NCBI RefSeq assembly: GCF_012273655.1
Contig: NZ_JAAWWP010000006.1
Coordinates: 186,001-250,000 of the forward strand
Reading direction: 5' to 3'
DNA: 64,000 nt
Source of the DNA: Streptomyces physcomitrii
Lineage (GTDB): Bacteria > Actinomycetota > Actinomycetes > Streptomycetales > Streptomycetaceae
A program made the position numbers and the translations under genes. The notes under the pieces were generated by a model. It ran no database searches. It was not told where the DNA came from and saw nothing but the letters and a program-made list of their open reading frames with translations. Shown here piece after piece: positions 18,494-31,573 of this stretch (within the stretch, counting starts at the first letter, position 1; each line of letters starts with the position of its first letter).

Positions 18494-18853
18494 ATGCCTG
18501 ACGCCGAGGATGTGCGCCGTATCGCGCTCTCGCTGCCCGACACGGTCGAGAAGGTCGCCTGGAGCATGCCCACCTTCCGGGTCTCCGGGCGGATGTTCGC
18601 CACCCTGCCCGAGGAGGAGACCTCGATGGCGGTGCGCTGCCCCAAGGAGGAGGGCAACGAGCTGGTGCGCGCCGAACCGGAGAAGTTCTGGATCGCGGAC
18701 CACGAGGCCTCCTTCGCCTGGATCCGGGTCCGCCTTGCCGCCCTGGAGGACGAACAGGAGTTGTACGACATCCTGGCGGATTCCTGGCGCCAGGCCGCCG
18801 GGCCCGCCCTGCTCGACGCCCACCCGGGCCTGGGCGTCCCCACGGCGGAATGA
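18494..18853 (+). CDS. MmcQ/YjbR family protein
   Basis: 119-residue protein of the MmcQ/YjbR family, with a CyaY-like double-wing fold. The family signature near the N-terminus is EDVRRIALSLPDTVEKVAWSMPTFRVSGRMFATL, and YDILADSWRQAAGPALL is the C-terminal helix. Some family members bind DNA, but the role is unsettled. ATG 18494 is favoured over the upstream GTG at 18464, which lacks a ribosome site. It lies 52 bp after the LysR stop in the same direction. Confidence 0.88.
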   Translation: MPDAEDVRRIALSLPDTVEKVAWSMPTFRVSGRMFATLPEEETSMAVRCPKEEGNELVRAEPEKFWIADHEASFAWIRVRLAALEDEQELYDILADSWRQAAGPALLDAHPGLGVPTAE

Positions 18854-21217
<2,364 letters not shown>

Positions 21218-21243
21218 GGCACCGGCCCGCACGAAGCGGTGAC

Positions 21244-21273
21244 GGCCGCGGACACCCCCGGGTGTCCGCGGCC
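21244..21273 (+). terminator. Terminator after icd
   Basis: GGCCGCGGACACC and GGTGTCCGCGGCC form a perfect inverted repeat of at least 13 bp with a short CCCG loop, 27 bases beyond the icd stop and before a convergent gene. Confidence 0.8.
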
Positions 21274-21322
21274 CTCGCGTCCTTGCCGCCGGGCCCTTCG
21301 GCCGCTCCGCTCTCCCGCTGCC

Positions 21323-22759
21323 TCAGCCCTTCCCGCCGGGCCAGGCGAAGGTGGCCACCGCGCCCCGGGGCAGCTTGTACGAGAGCGACTTGCCCTCGTC
21401 GGTGAGGGTGAAGCTCCGGCTCTTCCCGGTGCCGTTGAGCACCAGGCAGACGCGGCTGCCGTCCGGGTTCTGGAAGGCCACGGTCTGCACCCCGCCGGAC
21501 CCCTCGCTGGTGGAGCCGATGCGCCGGGCGCCCCGGTCCACGAACTTCGAGAGGTGGCCGAGCACATAGAACTCCGCGTTCTTGTGCACGTTCTCGCCGT
21601 CCACCTGCACCACGCCGTTGCAGCCCCGGCAGTACCCGAAGTGCGGCTTGCCCTCCGGGTCCAGGGCGAGATTCCACAGCACGACCGTCTCGGCGCCCGA
21701 ACGCAGCGTCCTGATCAGCCAGTTGGCGGTCTGCCAGCCGAGCGCCCGGGAGAAGTCCTGGACGCCGTCCTCGCCGTCGGTCCCGGAGCACTCGGTGAAC
21801 AGCACCCGCTCGCCCGCCTCGCGCACGTCCAGCTGCTGCTCGGGCCGGCCGCCGTAGCAGTGGAAGGAGGCGCCGCGCACCCGCTCGATGTCCGCGGTCC
21901 TGCGCAGGACGTCGAGGGCGTACTCGGGGTGGTCCCAGTTGTGGTCGAAGGCCCAGAGCCCGGTGTCCAGACCGGCCGCGGTGAGCTTGCGGTCCAGGAT
22001 CTCGAAGAGCGCGGTCTGCTGCCCCGAGGACATCAGCATCGAGGGGTAGATCGCCTGGAAGAGCGGCTCGTTGGCGACGGTGAGGTCCTGGACGGGGACA
22101 CCGGCCTTCGCGTACGCCTTGAGGGCGCGGACCAGGTAGTCCGCGAAGTCCTCCTGGTGCTCGGGCGCGAGCCGGCCGCCGCTGAGGCTGTCGTTCTCCT
22201 TCATCCAGCCCGGGGCCGACCAGGGCGAGGCCATGATGCGGATCCCGGGGTTGATCTTCCGGGCCTGCCGCAGCAGCGGCAGCACCTCCTTCTCGTCGCG
22301 GGCGATGGAGAAGGAGCCCTTGGTGTCCTCGTACGAGAAGTAGGGCAGCCGGGCGACGAAGTCGTTGCCGCCGAGGGGCTGGCGGAGGTAGTCGAGGCCG
22401 ATGCCGTCCTCGCCGGTGGCGAAGAGGTCCTCCATCAGTTGGTCCCGCCGCTCCTCGGGGAGCTGCCCGAGGAGCTTGGCGGAGGCCTCGGTGAGGGAGG
22501 CTCCGGCGCCGGTGAAGCGCTGCTCCTTGTCCTCGGGGTCGATGCTGATGTCGCCGGGGCCGGGGGAGGTGTCGAAGCCGAGGCTCGCGGCGTGCGCCAG
22601 CTTCCGGCCGCCGTCGGGGGTGGTGACCCAGACCTCGGCCCGCGGGGCGGCGGCCCGGGCGGGGGAGGGGCCGAGGGCCTGGGTGGCGGCGAGGAGCGCG
22701 AGGGCGCTCACGGCCGAGGCGATACGGGCGCCGGACAGCGGAAGGGAGAGGGGCGGCAC
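21323..22759 (-). CDS. Secreted glycoside hydrolase family 30 glycosidase
   Basis: 478-residue exported GH30 enzyme (glucosylceramidase / endo-beta-1,6-glucanase-like). A signal peptide spans about residues 1-35, ending PSPARAAA. The (beta/alpha)8 core starts at QRFTGAGASLTEASAKLL. The acid/base Glu is in LTVANEPLF (NEP) and the nucleophile Glu in RVLFTECSGT. A C-terminal beta-sandwich follows (GSGGVQTVAFQNPDGSRVCL onward). GTG 22759 with GAGGA upstream gives a clean signal peptide; the longer frame to 22855 adds an Arg-rich lead. The substrate could be beta-1,6-glucan, glucosylceramide or a xylan type. Confidence 0.92.
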   Translation of the reverse strand: MPPLSLPLSGARIASAVSALALLAATQALGPSPARAAAPRAEVWVTTPDGGRKLAHAASLGFDTSPGPGDISIDPEDKEQRFTGAGASLTEASAKLLGQLPEERRDQLMEDLFATGEDGIGLDYLRQPLGGNDFVARLPYFSYEDTKGSFSIARDEKEVLPLLRQARKINPGIRIMASPWSAPGWMKENDSLSGGRLAPEHQEDFADYLVRALKAYAKAGVPVQDLTVANEPLFQAIYPSMLMSSGQQTALFEILDRKLTAAGLDTGLWAFDHNWDHPEYALDVLRRTADIERVRGASFHCYGGRPEQQLDVREAGERVLFTECSGTDGEDGVQDFSRALGWQTANWLIRTLRSGAETVVLWNLALDPEGKPHFGYCRGCNGVVQVDGENVHKNAEFYVLGHLSKFVDRGARRIGSTSEGSGGVQTVAFQNPDGSRVCLVLNGTGKSRSFTLTDEGKSLSYKLPRGAVATFAWPGGKG

Positions 22760-23029
22760 GTGGTGATCCTCGCGTGTGTGGGGGGACGCGGTACGGGAGG
22801 CAGCAGCTTCGGGGCGGCCTCGCTGGCACCATTCCCGAGGGTCGGCCGGGCACACCGCGCCACCCAGAAATTTTCATGGACATGCCATGTGTCACACCGT
22901 CAGAACCGGGCATACGGCGCCCGGTCGGACCTCTCCCCGGGATTCCGGCACCCGCTGACAGGCTGTCTCGCACGTGCCAGGATCTTGAACCGCCCAGGAA
23001 ACCACGAGCCACAGTCACGGGGAGCCGGA

Positions 23030-24001
23030 ATGGCACAGGCGAAGTTCTCTCGGCGCGGAGTCCTCAGAGCGGGCGGTGCGGGACTGCTCTCCGCGGGGGT
23101 GCTCGGCACCCTCACCGCGGGCAGCGCCCGGGCGGCGGTGCCCGCCTCCCAGCGCTTCGACCTCTCCGAGCCCTCCTACGACGTCTTCCGCGGCGTCATG
23201 CTCGACGAGGCGCACCACGCCATGCAGGGCATGGCCTTCGACGCCGTCAACCGGCGGCTGTTCATCGTCCAGATCCGCGACGGCAGTTCGGGCGACGACC
23301 TCTGCATCAACCAGCTCGACGAGTCCGGCAAGGTCGTCGGCTCGATGCACCTCGACAAGGCGGGCCACGGAGTCTCGATCGGCGTCGAGCCGGTGGGCAA
23401 GGACTCCTACGTATGGGTGGAGTGCGACGCGGACAGCAGCGACGACAGCGGCCGGGGCACCGCCCTCGCCCGCTTCAAGTTCGTGGCCGGCGCGGCCCCT
23501 TCGGGCATCAAGAAGTTCTTCACCGGCAGCGACACGATCACCTGCGCCACCGACCCCGTCAACAGCCGCATCCTGGTCCGCCGCAAGGAATCGGGCAAGA
23601 TGACCTTCCGGCTGTACGACTTCTCCAGCATCGATGTGGAGAACGGCACCTTCACCAAGGAACTGGCGAAGATCACCCAGCCCACGCTCGGCAACGGCTC
23701 GGTGACCTTCCAGGGCTACACCGTCCTCGGCAGCTACCTCTACACCCTGGACGGCACCGGCCACGCCGACGCGGCGGACATCAACTCCTATGTCACCAGC
23801 ATCGATCTGAACACCGGCAAGGTCGTCGAACGCTTCCTCACCAAGGCCGGGAAGTCGCTGGTCTACCGCGAGCCGGAGGGCATGGCCATCATGCGCACCT
23901 CCGGCGGCGAGGTCCGCCTCTGCTTCGGCTTCGCCTCCCGCACCAGCGTCGGCAACATCAACCGCTACGCCAACGTCTTCCACAAGAACGTACTGATCTG
24001 A
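23030..24001 (+). CDS. Tat-exported TagC/P68-RBP-like beta-propeller protein
   Basis: 323-residue protein with a twin-arginine signal (SRRGVLRAGGAGLLSAGVLG, cleavage near ARAA). The mature part resembles the five-bladed propeller found in phage P68 receptor-binding protein and TagC: RFDLSEPSYDVFRGVMLDEAHHAMQGMAFD, then regular blade motifs such as RRLFIVQI, GHGVSIGVEPVG and SYVWVECDA. Such proteins are often called phage baseplate or teichoic acid biosynthesis protein C; the streptomycete versions are chromosomal and secreted and probably bind or process wall glycopolymers. It is divergent from the GH30 gene. Confidence 0.8.
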   Translation: MAQAKFSRRGVLRAGGAGLLSAGVLGTLTAGSARAAVPASQRFDLSEPSYDVFRGVMLDEAHHAMQGMAFDAVNRRLFIVQIRDGSSGDDLCINQLDESGKVVGSMHLDKAGHGVSIGVEPVGKDSYVWVECDADSSDDSGRGTALARFKFVAGAAPSGIKKFFTGSDTITCATDPVNSRILVRRKESGKMTFRLYDFSSIDVENGTFTKELAKITQPTLGNGSVTFQGYTVLGSYLYTLDGTGHADAADINSYVTSIDLNTGKVVERFLTKAGKSLVYREPEGMAIMRTSGGEVRLCFGFASRTSVGNINRYANVFHKNVLI

Positions 24002-24094
24002 CGGAACGGCCCGCGCGGCCCGGCTGTCCCGCCACGCGCCGCACGGCCGACCCGGCCCGCGCGGCTCGGCCCGGACTCAGCCCCGGACACCGCT

Positions 24095-24138
24095 GAGGGC
24101 CCTGTTCCCTCCCACAGATGGGGGGGAACAGGGCCCTC
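24095..24138. terminator. Bidirectional terminator
   Basis: A perfect 15-bp stem (24095-24109 with 24124-24138) plus a further CCC/GGG pairing sits between the convergent TagC-like and glycosyltransferase genes. Confidence 0.85.
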
Positions 24139-24158
24139 ACCCCGTGCCCGGCCCCGGA

Positions 24159-25577
24159 CTACTCCCCGACGTCCTCCGCCAGTTCGCGCCAGAACCGCTC
24201 CCAGGGCTCGCGCGGGAACCGGTCCTCCACCGCCCGCCGGTTCGCCGCCAGTTCCGCGCGCAGTGCCGGGTCCCCGGCCCGGTGGCGCCGCAGCACCTCG
24301 CAGAAGGCCGCCGCGCCCGCGCGCAGCTCCGCCTCGCCCGTCCCCAGCCGCACCCGGCCGAAGCCCTCTCCGTAGACGGGGGCGAACACGTCGTACTCCG
24401 TCACCGCACACGGCATGCCCGCGACCGCCGCCAGCGCGGGCCCGAGGCCCATCGTCTCCACGTCGCTCACCCCCGGCGTGAAGACCACACCGCCCGCGCG
24501 CGAGGCCGCGAGCCGCAGCAGATCCACCTCGTCGAGCCGCCACCGCCCCTCGTCGTCCCGGAAGCTGGACAGCGGCACCCCGTCCAGGAACCGCACGTCC
24601 TCCGCCACCCCGAGCCGTTCGCTCAGCGCCACCACCTCCCGCGCGTACCGGGGGTCCTCGTCCAGCCCGCCGAAGACCAGCAGATACGGCACCGGATCGC
24701 CCGCCGCGCGCGCCATCTCCTTCATCTCCGCGAGCAGCCGCACCGCCACGTCCACCCCCTTCACCTGGAACACCCGCACCGGGTCGAGCAGCAGCGGGCG
24801 CCCCTCCGCCAGCCCCTGCTGCCGCGCGAACTCCCGGTGCCGCTCCTCCGGCGCCCCCGCGGGCACCCGGGGCAGCAGGTTCGACAGGACCCTGGGCGCC
24901 GCGTCCGTCGGGTAGCCCGCGGTCTCCTTCGCCAGCCCCTCCGAGATCACCACCCAGCGCGTGTGCGGTGTGTCCTGCGGCAGCGGGGTCAGCTCGTTCG
25001 GCTCCGGCGGATAGACCCGTGCCCCCGTGTCCGGATCGCGGATCGCGCAGCTGCCGAAGAGGTCGTGGTCCCAGAAGACGACACCGCCCGGCCGGTCCGC
25101 GAAGTACGTCCCTGCCGCCGCGTGCAGCCCCGCCGTCGCGGGCACCCCGTCCGAGAGCGTCATATTGATCGCGACCACCCAGTCCGGCCGGTGCTCCGCC
25201 AGCCAGGCGGTGAAGTACTCCTCGAAGGGGGCGGTGAGCGCGGCCGTCCGCCGCCTGGTCTCCGCCCGCGCCCCGGCGTCCAGGGTGTCCCAGGCGGCCA
25301 CCGCGTCCCGTACCGCCAGCAGGCGGCGGCCGCGCTCGGCGTCGTCCAGTCCGTCCCGCAGGCGGTGGCGCGTCGGCTCCATCCACGGTGAGTGCAGCGG
25401 CCGGGGGCCGCCCGCGGGGAAGTACCCCTCCTTGTCCGGCCGCCAGGCGTAGCCGAGGTCGGTCGGCACCTGCCCGTCCACCAGGCCCAGTTCGCGGCCG
25501 GTCTCCAGGATGTTGCGGAAGACGGTGAGCAGGCCGGACAGGGGCAGTCCGTCACCCGAGACGAGCGCTATGCGCAC
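24159..25577 (-). CDS. Glycosyltransferase (GT-B-like)
   Basis: 472-residue protein with a GT-B-like plan. The N-terminal RIALVSGDGLPLSGLLTVFRNI suits a Rossmann acceptor domain. The C-terminal half has PLLLDPVRVFQVKGVDVAVRLLAEMKEM, LLVFGGLDEDPRYAREVVALSERLG, and FTPGVSDVETMGLGPALAAVAGMPCAVTEYD, which matches the nucleotide-sugar-binding E-x7-E type region of GT4-like enzymes. GTG 25577 follows AAGGAG. It is 73 bp downstream of the oxygenase gene in the same direction, so the two probably share a transcript. Donor and acceptor are unknown. Confidence 0.78.
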   Translation of the reverse strand: MRIALVSGDGLPLSGLLTVFRNILETGRELGLVDGQVPTDLGYAWRPDKEGYFPAGGPRPLHSPWMEPTRHRLRDGLDDAERGRRLLAVRDAVAAWDTLDAGARAETRRRTAALTAPFEEYFTAWLAEHRPDWVVAINMTLSDGVPATAGLHAAAGTYFADRPGGVVFWDHDLFGSCAIRDPDTGARVYPPEPNELTPLPQDTPHTRWVVISEGLAKETAGYPTDAAPRVLSNLLPRVPAGAPEERHREFARQQGLAEGRPLLLDPVRVFQVKGVDVAVRLLAEMKEMARAAGDPVPYLLVFGGLDEDPRYAREVVALSERLGVAEDVRFLDGVPLSSFRDDEGRWRLDEVDLLRLAASRAGGVVFTPGVSDVETMGLGPALAAVAGMPCAVTEYDVFAPVYGEGFGRVRLGTGEAELRAGAAAFCEVLRRHRAGDPALRAELAANRRAVEDRFPREPWERFWRELAEDVGE

Positions 25578-25650
25578 GGGGATCTCCTTGGGGGTCTGGT
25601 CGCGGTGGGGGAGGGCCGATCACAGGGGGCGCGGGCCGGACCGGGCCGGT

Positions 25651-26631
25651 TCAGCCGAGCAGCACCCGGGAGGCGGTGCCGGTGCGCCGGCCCGCCGAGC
25701 GGCGCAGGTCCCGGGTGACCGTCAGCTTCCGCAGCCAGCGGTCGGTGCCGTCGAGCCGGGCCCGGAAGGCCGCCCGGCCGTGCACACAGCGCTGGTTGTC
25801 CACGACCAGCGCGTCGCCCGGTTCCAGCACCACCTCGGCCAGGCGCGCGGCGAGTCCGGCGCGCAGCCGCTCCAGCGCCGCGGCCGCCTCCCGGTCGCTG
25901 GGCAGCGCCGCCATGTACGGCGGGTCGATCCGCACCGAGGGGTCGGCGCGGTCCCCGAAGAGCACCGCGACCGGCCGCTCGTACGCGGCGGCCTCCTCGG
26001 TGTCCATGTGCCGCAGGTGCTCCGCGTCCGGCCGTACCAGGAACCGGGGCCGGAACAGCACCTCCCGCTCGCCCGACGTGAGCCGCACGTCCCGTACCGA
26101 GGCGAGGGTCGTCGGGACCCGGTCCGGGTTGCGCAGGGCGAGCAGCAGCAGATGGTCGCAGCGGTGCTCGTGGAAGGCGTCCTCGGTGTGGAATTCGAGC
26201 AGGGCGCTGCTGCCGTGCCCGGTCTGCGCCCGCTCGTCGCCGCGGATGGGCAGGACGTCGTGGAAGAGCCGCCCGTCCTGCAGGGTCGACCAGCCGAACG
26301 GCTCCCCGGTGAGCGAGGCGAGCAGCGCCAGCCAGTAGTCCTGGAGCAGGGTCGCCCCGGGGTCCCGCTCCCGCCAGTGCGCGGGGGTCGGCCCCACGTC
26401 CCCGGACACCGGGAAGCCGCGGACGAGCACCGCCGGGGGCCCGTCGTCGTACCGCAGCCGGGTCAGGCCCCGCACCAGGTGCGGCGGCAGGGCGGCGGCC
26501 CGGCCGCGTACCGTGCGCAGGAAGTCCTCGTCGTCGGGTGCGGGATGCTCACGTGCCAGCGCGGCGGTCAACTCGCGGGCCGCGGCGGCCTGCGCGGTGT
26601 CCAGCTCGATGGTGGTCCATGCGTCTCGCAC
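25651..26631 (-). CDS. Fe(II)/2-oxoglutarate oxygenase, arginine hydroxylase/clavaminate synthase-like
   Basis: 326-residue non-heme iron oxygenase. The iron ligands are H and E of LEFHTEDAFH (an HxE rather than HxD motif) and the distal His of VDNQRCVHGRAAF; RWLRKLTVTRDL supplies the 2-oxoglutarate-binding Arg. The HxE variant and RCDHLLLLALRNPD are typical of the clavaminate synthase and L-arginine 3-hydroxylase (VioC/OrfP) group, so free amino acid hydroxylation, probably of arginine or asparagine, is the best guess. GTG 26631 is taken as start; the upstream extension is low-complexity. Its only partner is the glycosyltransferase. Confidence 0.85.
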   Translation of the reverse strand: MRDAWTTIELDTAQAAAARELTAALAREHPAPDDEDFLRTVRGRAAALPPHLVRGLTRLRYDDGPPAVLVRGFPVSGDVGPTPAHWRERDPGATLLQDYWLALLASLTGEPFGWSTLQDGRLFHDVLPIRGDERAQTGHGSSALLEFHTEDAFHEHRCDHLLLLALRNPDRVPTTLASVRDVRLTSGEREVLFRPRFLVRPDAEHLRHMDTEEAAAYERPVAVLFGDRADPSVRIDPPYMAALPSDREAAAALERLRAGLAARLAEVVLEPGDALVVDNQRCVHGRAAFRARLDGTDRWLRKLTVTRDLRRSAGRRTGTASRVLLG

Positions 26632-26831
26632 CAAGGCGCGTCCCCCCGTGCTCGGCGGGTGTTCCGGTCCGGGAGAGCATTCCCGGCCGCGCCCACTCAC
26701 ACCCCGTCGGCTCCCGGCCCGGGGCTCTCGGTCAGCAGGCGGGCACGGCCCGGGTCCGAACGGGCAGGTTCCCCGCGGCCTCTCCGGTGCGCTCCCGGGG
26801 AGGGGGCGCGACAGGGACCCGGAAACGAGCG

Positions 26832-26866
26832 AGGGCCCTGCCTCACCGAAGTGAGAGCAGAGCCCT
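26832..26866 (-). terminator. Terminator of tRNA-Pro (minus copy)
   Basis: Read on the minus strand, GGGCTCTGCTCTCAC-TTCG-GTGAGGCAGGGCCC forms an imperfect hairpin with a UUCG-type loop about 30 bases after the tRNA 3' end. A short palindrome CGACATATGTCG directly abuts the tRNA. Confidence 0.6.
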
Positions 26867-26895
26867 GATCCGGGCACGAAGCCCTCCGACATATG

Positions 26896-26969
<74 letters not shown>

Positions 26970-27126
26970 TTGCTCGTCTGACCTGGGCTTTCCCCTGGCC
27001 GAACGCGCACAGAAACCATACCGCACTCGCGGTGGTGGTCGCGCACCCCTTTTCCGGCGGCTTCCCGGTGCGGCAGGGCGGGTTGGCGGTGCCGAACCGG
27101 GCCTTCCGCCCGTGTCGGTCGCGGAC

Positions 27127-27160
27127 TATAGTCCTAAACTACCAGTGCTAATTAATGACT
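27127..27160 (+). promoter_or_regulatory. AT-rich promoter/operator of the thiolase gene
   Basis: TATAGT at 27127-27132 is a good -10 element in otherwise very GC-rich DNA. Next to it lie two inverted repeats: TAGT-N5-ACTA (27129-27141) and CAGT-N11-ACTG (about 27143-27161). They overlap the probable transcription start about 110 bases before the GTG, a likely place for a repressor. The cognate regulator is not adjacent. Confidence 0.5.
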
Positions 27161-27250
27161 GTTCGTCCGCGCGGAGGGGTACGCCACCCTCCGTACCCGG
27201 CGCCCCACCGGACGCCCGGGCCTTCGGACCGTCGACTAGGAGACCCCCTC

Positions 27251-28438
<1,188 letters not shown>

Positions 28439-28443
28439 ACTCC

Positions 28444-28480
28444 GGGGCGGGGCGCATACGTACGGGAGCGGCCCCGCCCC
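28444..28480. terminator. Terminator candidate after thiolase
   Basis: GGGGCGGGGC (28444-28453) pairs with GCCCCGCCCC (28471-28480) across a 17-base loop, six bases past the stop. Confidence 0.5.
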
Positions 28481-28555
28481 CCGCTCGGCCGTGCGTGAGC
28501 GGCCCCGCCCCTGCTCGGCCGTGCGGGGCAGCCCCGTACCGGTTCGGCCGTACGG
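28466..28555. repeat. Degenerate GC-rich direct repeats
   Basis: GAGCGGCCCCGCCCC..GCTCGGCCGTGCG occurs at 28466-28495 and again at 28497-28526; a weaker third copy (CAGCCCCGTACCGGTTCGGCCGTACGG) follows at 28529-28555. It lies between convergent genes. Confidence 0.6.
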
Positions 28556-28608
28556 CGAGAAGCCCGGCCCCTTGCGTGGCGGCTCCCGAGCAGCCCTGCC
28601 CCTTCTGC

Positions 28609-30708
28609 TCAGCGGCTGCTGCTGGACCCCGCGAACGAGGGTTCGTGCGGAGGCAGGGCGGCCGCGAGGTCCTCGGCGAGCAGACGCCCGGCGATGGTGT
28701 CGACGGCGGCGCGCAGCTGCCGGTCGTCGGGCCGGGGCATGTCGTGTTCCAGCTGCCCGCCGAGCCACTGCGCCCAGGCCTCCGAAAGGACCCTGGCCTC
28801 CCGCGCGCCCGCCCGGGTATGCGCGAAGAGGAGTCCGTCCCGGGTCAGATAGCCCTCCTCGACCATGCGGTCGAAGACCGGCACCAGGACCTCGGGCGGC
28901 AGCTGGCGGCGCGCGGCGATCAGCCCCAGACTCGCGTGCCCCACCAGGCGCGTGAACAGCTCGACCTGCATGATCGCCCAGGCCCCGGCGACATCGAGCC
29001 GGGTGTCGGCGCCCCGGAGCACACTGCGCAGCGTGCCGGGGCGGGTGGTGCGCAGGATCTTCGCCACGGAGAGTTCGAGCAGCGGCGCCGAACCGGGCCC
29101 GGAGGGCTGGGCGAAGGCCTCGCCCATGTCGTTGCCGCCGACGCGTGCGGTGTCCCGCAGCCGGACCTGCTTGAGGAAGAGGGCCACGAAGAACCCCACG
29201 GCGGCGACCGGCACCGTCCACAGGAAGACGGTGTGGACGGAGTCGGCGTAGGCGTCGATGACCGGCACCGCGGCGGCGTCCGGCAGCCCGTGCACCCCCT
29301 CCGGGCTCCGCGCGGCCGAGGCGATCCGCCCCGCCCCGGTCCCGGAGGCCCGGGCCGCCTCGGCCACCCCCTGTTCGAGGTTGGGCCCGAGCGTATTGGC
29401 GTAGATGGTCCCGAAGACCGCCGTGCCGAAGGCGCTGCCGAGCGTACGGAAGAAGGTGACCCCGGAGGTGGCGGTGCCGAGGTCGGCGTAGTCCACGGTG
29501 TTCTGTACGGCGATGGTCAGCACCTGCATGGACAGGCCGATCCCGGCACCGAGGACGAACATGTACAGCGAGGCCGCCCAGGCGCCGGTGCCGCGCTCCA
29601 TCAGCGAGAGCAGGAACAGGCCCAGGCACATCACCAGGGCACCGACGATCGGGAAGCTGCGGTAGTGCCCGGTGCGGCTGACCACGTTGCCGCTGGCGAC
29701 CGAGGCGATGAGCAGGCCGATCACCATCGGCAGGGTGCGGACCCCGGAGAGGGTCGCCGAGTCCCCGTCCACGTACTGCAGATAGGTCGGCAGGAAGATC
29801 AGCGCGCCCAGCATGGCGAAGCCGACGATGAAGCTGAGCACCGAGCAGACGGCGACCACCGGGTTGGCGAACAGCCGCATGGGCAGCATCGGTTCCGCCG
29901 CCCGGGTCTCCACCCGGCAGAACAGCGCGAGGGCCAGCAGCCCGCTGGCGAACAGCGCGAGGATGACCGGCGAACCCCAGCCGTACTCGTTGCCGCCCCA
30001 GCTCGTCGCGAGGATCAGCGCGCTCGCCCCGGCGGCGACCAGGGCGATGCCGAGGTAGTCGATCGCGGGCCGGACGGCCGAGCGCAGATGCGGGATGGTC
30101 CGGGCGGCGGCCACGACGACCAGGATCGCGAGCGGGACGTTGATGTAGAAGGCCCACCGCCAGGTCAGATGGTCGGTGAACAGCCCGCCCAGCAGCGGCC
30201 CGACCACGGTCGCCACCCCGAAGACGGCACCGATCGCGCCCTGGTACTTGCCGCGCTCCCGCAGGGGGATCACATCGGCGATCAGCGCCATCGCGGTGAC
30301 CATCAGACCGCCCGCCCCGATGCCCTGCAGCGCCCGCCAGGCGATGAGCAGCGGCATATTGGTGGCCAGGCCGCACAGGAACGACCCCGAGATGAAGATC
30401 AGGGCCGAGACCTGGAAGACGAGCTTGCGCCCGAAGAGGTCCCCGAACTTGCCGACCAGCACGGTCGACACCGTCTCCGCGAGCAGATACGAGGTGACCA
30501 CCCAGGACATGTGCGAGGCGCCGCCGAGATCGGAGACGATCGTCGGCAGCGCGGTGCCCACGATCGTCTGGTCCAGCGCGGCGAGCAGCACCCCGAGCAT
30601 GACCGTCCCGAAGACGATGTTCCGCCGCCGGGCGTCGAGCACCGGAGGCGCCGGCACTGCGGCGGGCCCGCGCTCCGCCGCGCTCGGGGCGTCCTCCGTC
30701 GTCGTCAC
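28609..30708 (-). CDS. MFS drug transporter (DHA2) with C-terminal winged-helix-like domain
   Basis: About 699-residue EmrB/QacA-type proton-driven exporter. The first ~530 residues hold 14 predicted membrane helices; motif A-like [14 protein letters not shown] and motif C-like [23 protein letters not shown] are clear. After [15 protein letters not shown] a ~150-residue soluble tail follows ([35 protein letters not shown]), which reads like a MarR-type winged helix. GTG 30708 (VTTTEDAPS) is taken as start; ATG 30744 is an alternative. Multidrug or antibiotic efflux is likely. No paired regulator adjoins. Confidence 0.9.
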   Translation of the reverse strand: MTTTEDAPSAAERGPAAVPAPPVLDARRRNIVFGTVMLGVLLAALDQTIVGTALPTIVSDLGGASHMSWVVTSYLLAETVSTVLVGKFGDLFGRKLVFQVSALIFISGSFLCGLATNMPLLIAWRALQGIGAGGLMVTAMALIADVIPLRERGKYQGAIGAVFGVATVVGPLLGGLFTDHLTWRWAFYINVPLAILVVVAAARTIPHLRSAVRPAIDYLGIALVAAGASALILATSWGGNEYGWGSPVILALFASGLLALALFCRVETRAAEPMLPMRLFANPVVAVCSVLSFIVGFAMLGALIFLPTYLQYVDGDSATLSGVRTLPMVIGLLIASVASGNVVSRTGHYRSFPIVGALVMCLGLFLLSLMERGTGAWAASLYMFVLGAGIGLSMQVLTIAVQNTVDYADLGTATSGVTFFRTLGSAFGTAVFGTIYANTLGPNLEQGVAEAARASGTGAGRIASAARSPEGVHGLPDAAAVPVIDAYADSVHTVFLWTVPVAAVGFFVALFLKQVRLRDTARVGGNDMGEAFAQPSGPGSAPLLELSVAKILRTTRPGTLRSVLRGADTRLDVAGAWAIMQVELFTRLVGHASLGLIAARRQLPPEVLVPVFDRMVEEGYLTRDGLLFAHTRAGAREARVLSEAWAQWLGGQLEHDMPRPDDRQLRAAVDTIAGRLLAEDLAAALPPHEPSFAGSSSSR

Positions 30709-30842
30709 AGCAGCCAGCCTCACACCGCCCGGCGGGCCCTGCATGCGGGGCGGTCCGCTCCGGTGACGGGCGGGCCCCGGTGGACACGGTGGCCGGTGTT
30801 CTCCGCGGTTCTTCCGCACTTCTTCCGCGGCTGCCGGGTGGC

Positions 30843-31343
30843 TCAGCGCAGCCGGGGTGCCTCGGCCCCCGCGTCCACCGGGGCCTGTCCGTGCTCCGTA
30901 CGGTCGGCCAACTCCCGTGCCCAGTCGAGGAGTCCGGGGAGGGCGAGCCCGTACGGCTCCGGGGTCCCGGTGCGGTCCGCCCACTCGGCGAGCCCGTCGG
31001 CGCCCCGGCGGAGCAGCCTGGGCCCGCCCGTACGGTTGCCGCGGGCCGCGTGGGTCAGCCCCACGGCGAGCTGGGCGAGCGAGCGCCAGAGCTGCTCCTC
31101 CCCGGCCGGTCCCGACTTCCAGGCGTCCTCGAAGACCTCGTGCGCGTGGAAGGGGCGGCCCCTGTCGAGGAGCCCCTGCGCCTCGTCGACCGTCTGCTCC
31201 GGCGTGCGCACCAGCCCCTCCGGCTGCCGCGCGACCCCCTCGGCGCCGTACGGCAGCGGCCGGCCGAGCCCGTCACGGGGCCGCGCGCTGCGGGCACGGC
31301 CCTCGGGGTCACGGTCACGGGGGCGGTCCGGGGTGTGGCTCAT
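30843..31343 (-). CDS. DUF309 domain protein
   Basis: 166-residue protein. The N-terminal 50 residues are charged and disordered; the DUF309 helical core is [25 protein letters not shown] through [27 protein letters not shown]. The conserved [11 protein letters not shown] block marks the family, whose function is unknown. ATG 31343 is used. It is upstream of the MFS gene on the same strand with a 134-bp gap. Confidence 0.9.
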   Translation of the reverse strand: MSHTPDRPRDRDPEGRARSARPRDGLGRPLPYGAEGVARQPEGLVRTPEQTVDEAQGLLDRGRPFHAHEVFEDAWKSGPAGEEQLWRSLAQLAVGLTHAARGNRTGGPRLLRRGADGLAEWADRTGTPEPYGLALPGLLDWARELADRTEHGQAPVDAGAEAPRLR

Positions 31344-31480
31344 GCTCCGATTGTCGCGGGTGGCGGCGCGAGGGGCGCGGGGCCGATACCCCGGCGGGCC
31401 CCGAATTCGGAGCCAGGCCCCGAGGTGGGGTAAAGTTCTGCACGCATGATCACGAGCGCGAGCCGCCCGGGACATGCGGC

Positions 31481-31554
<74 letters not shown>

Positions 31555-31573
31555 CTGGAGACAGTCGCAGTTC

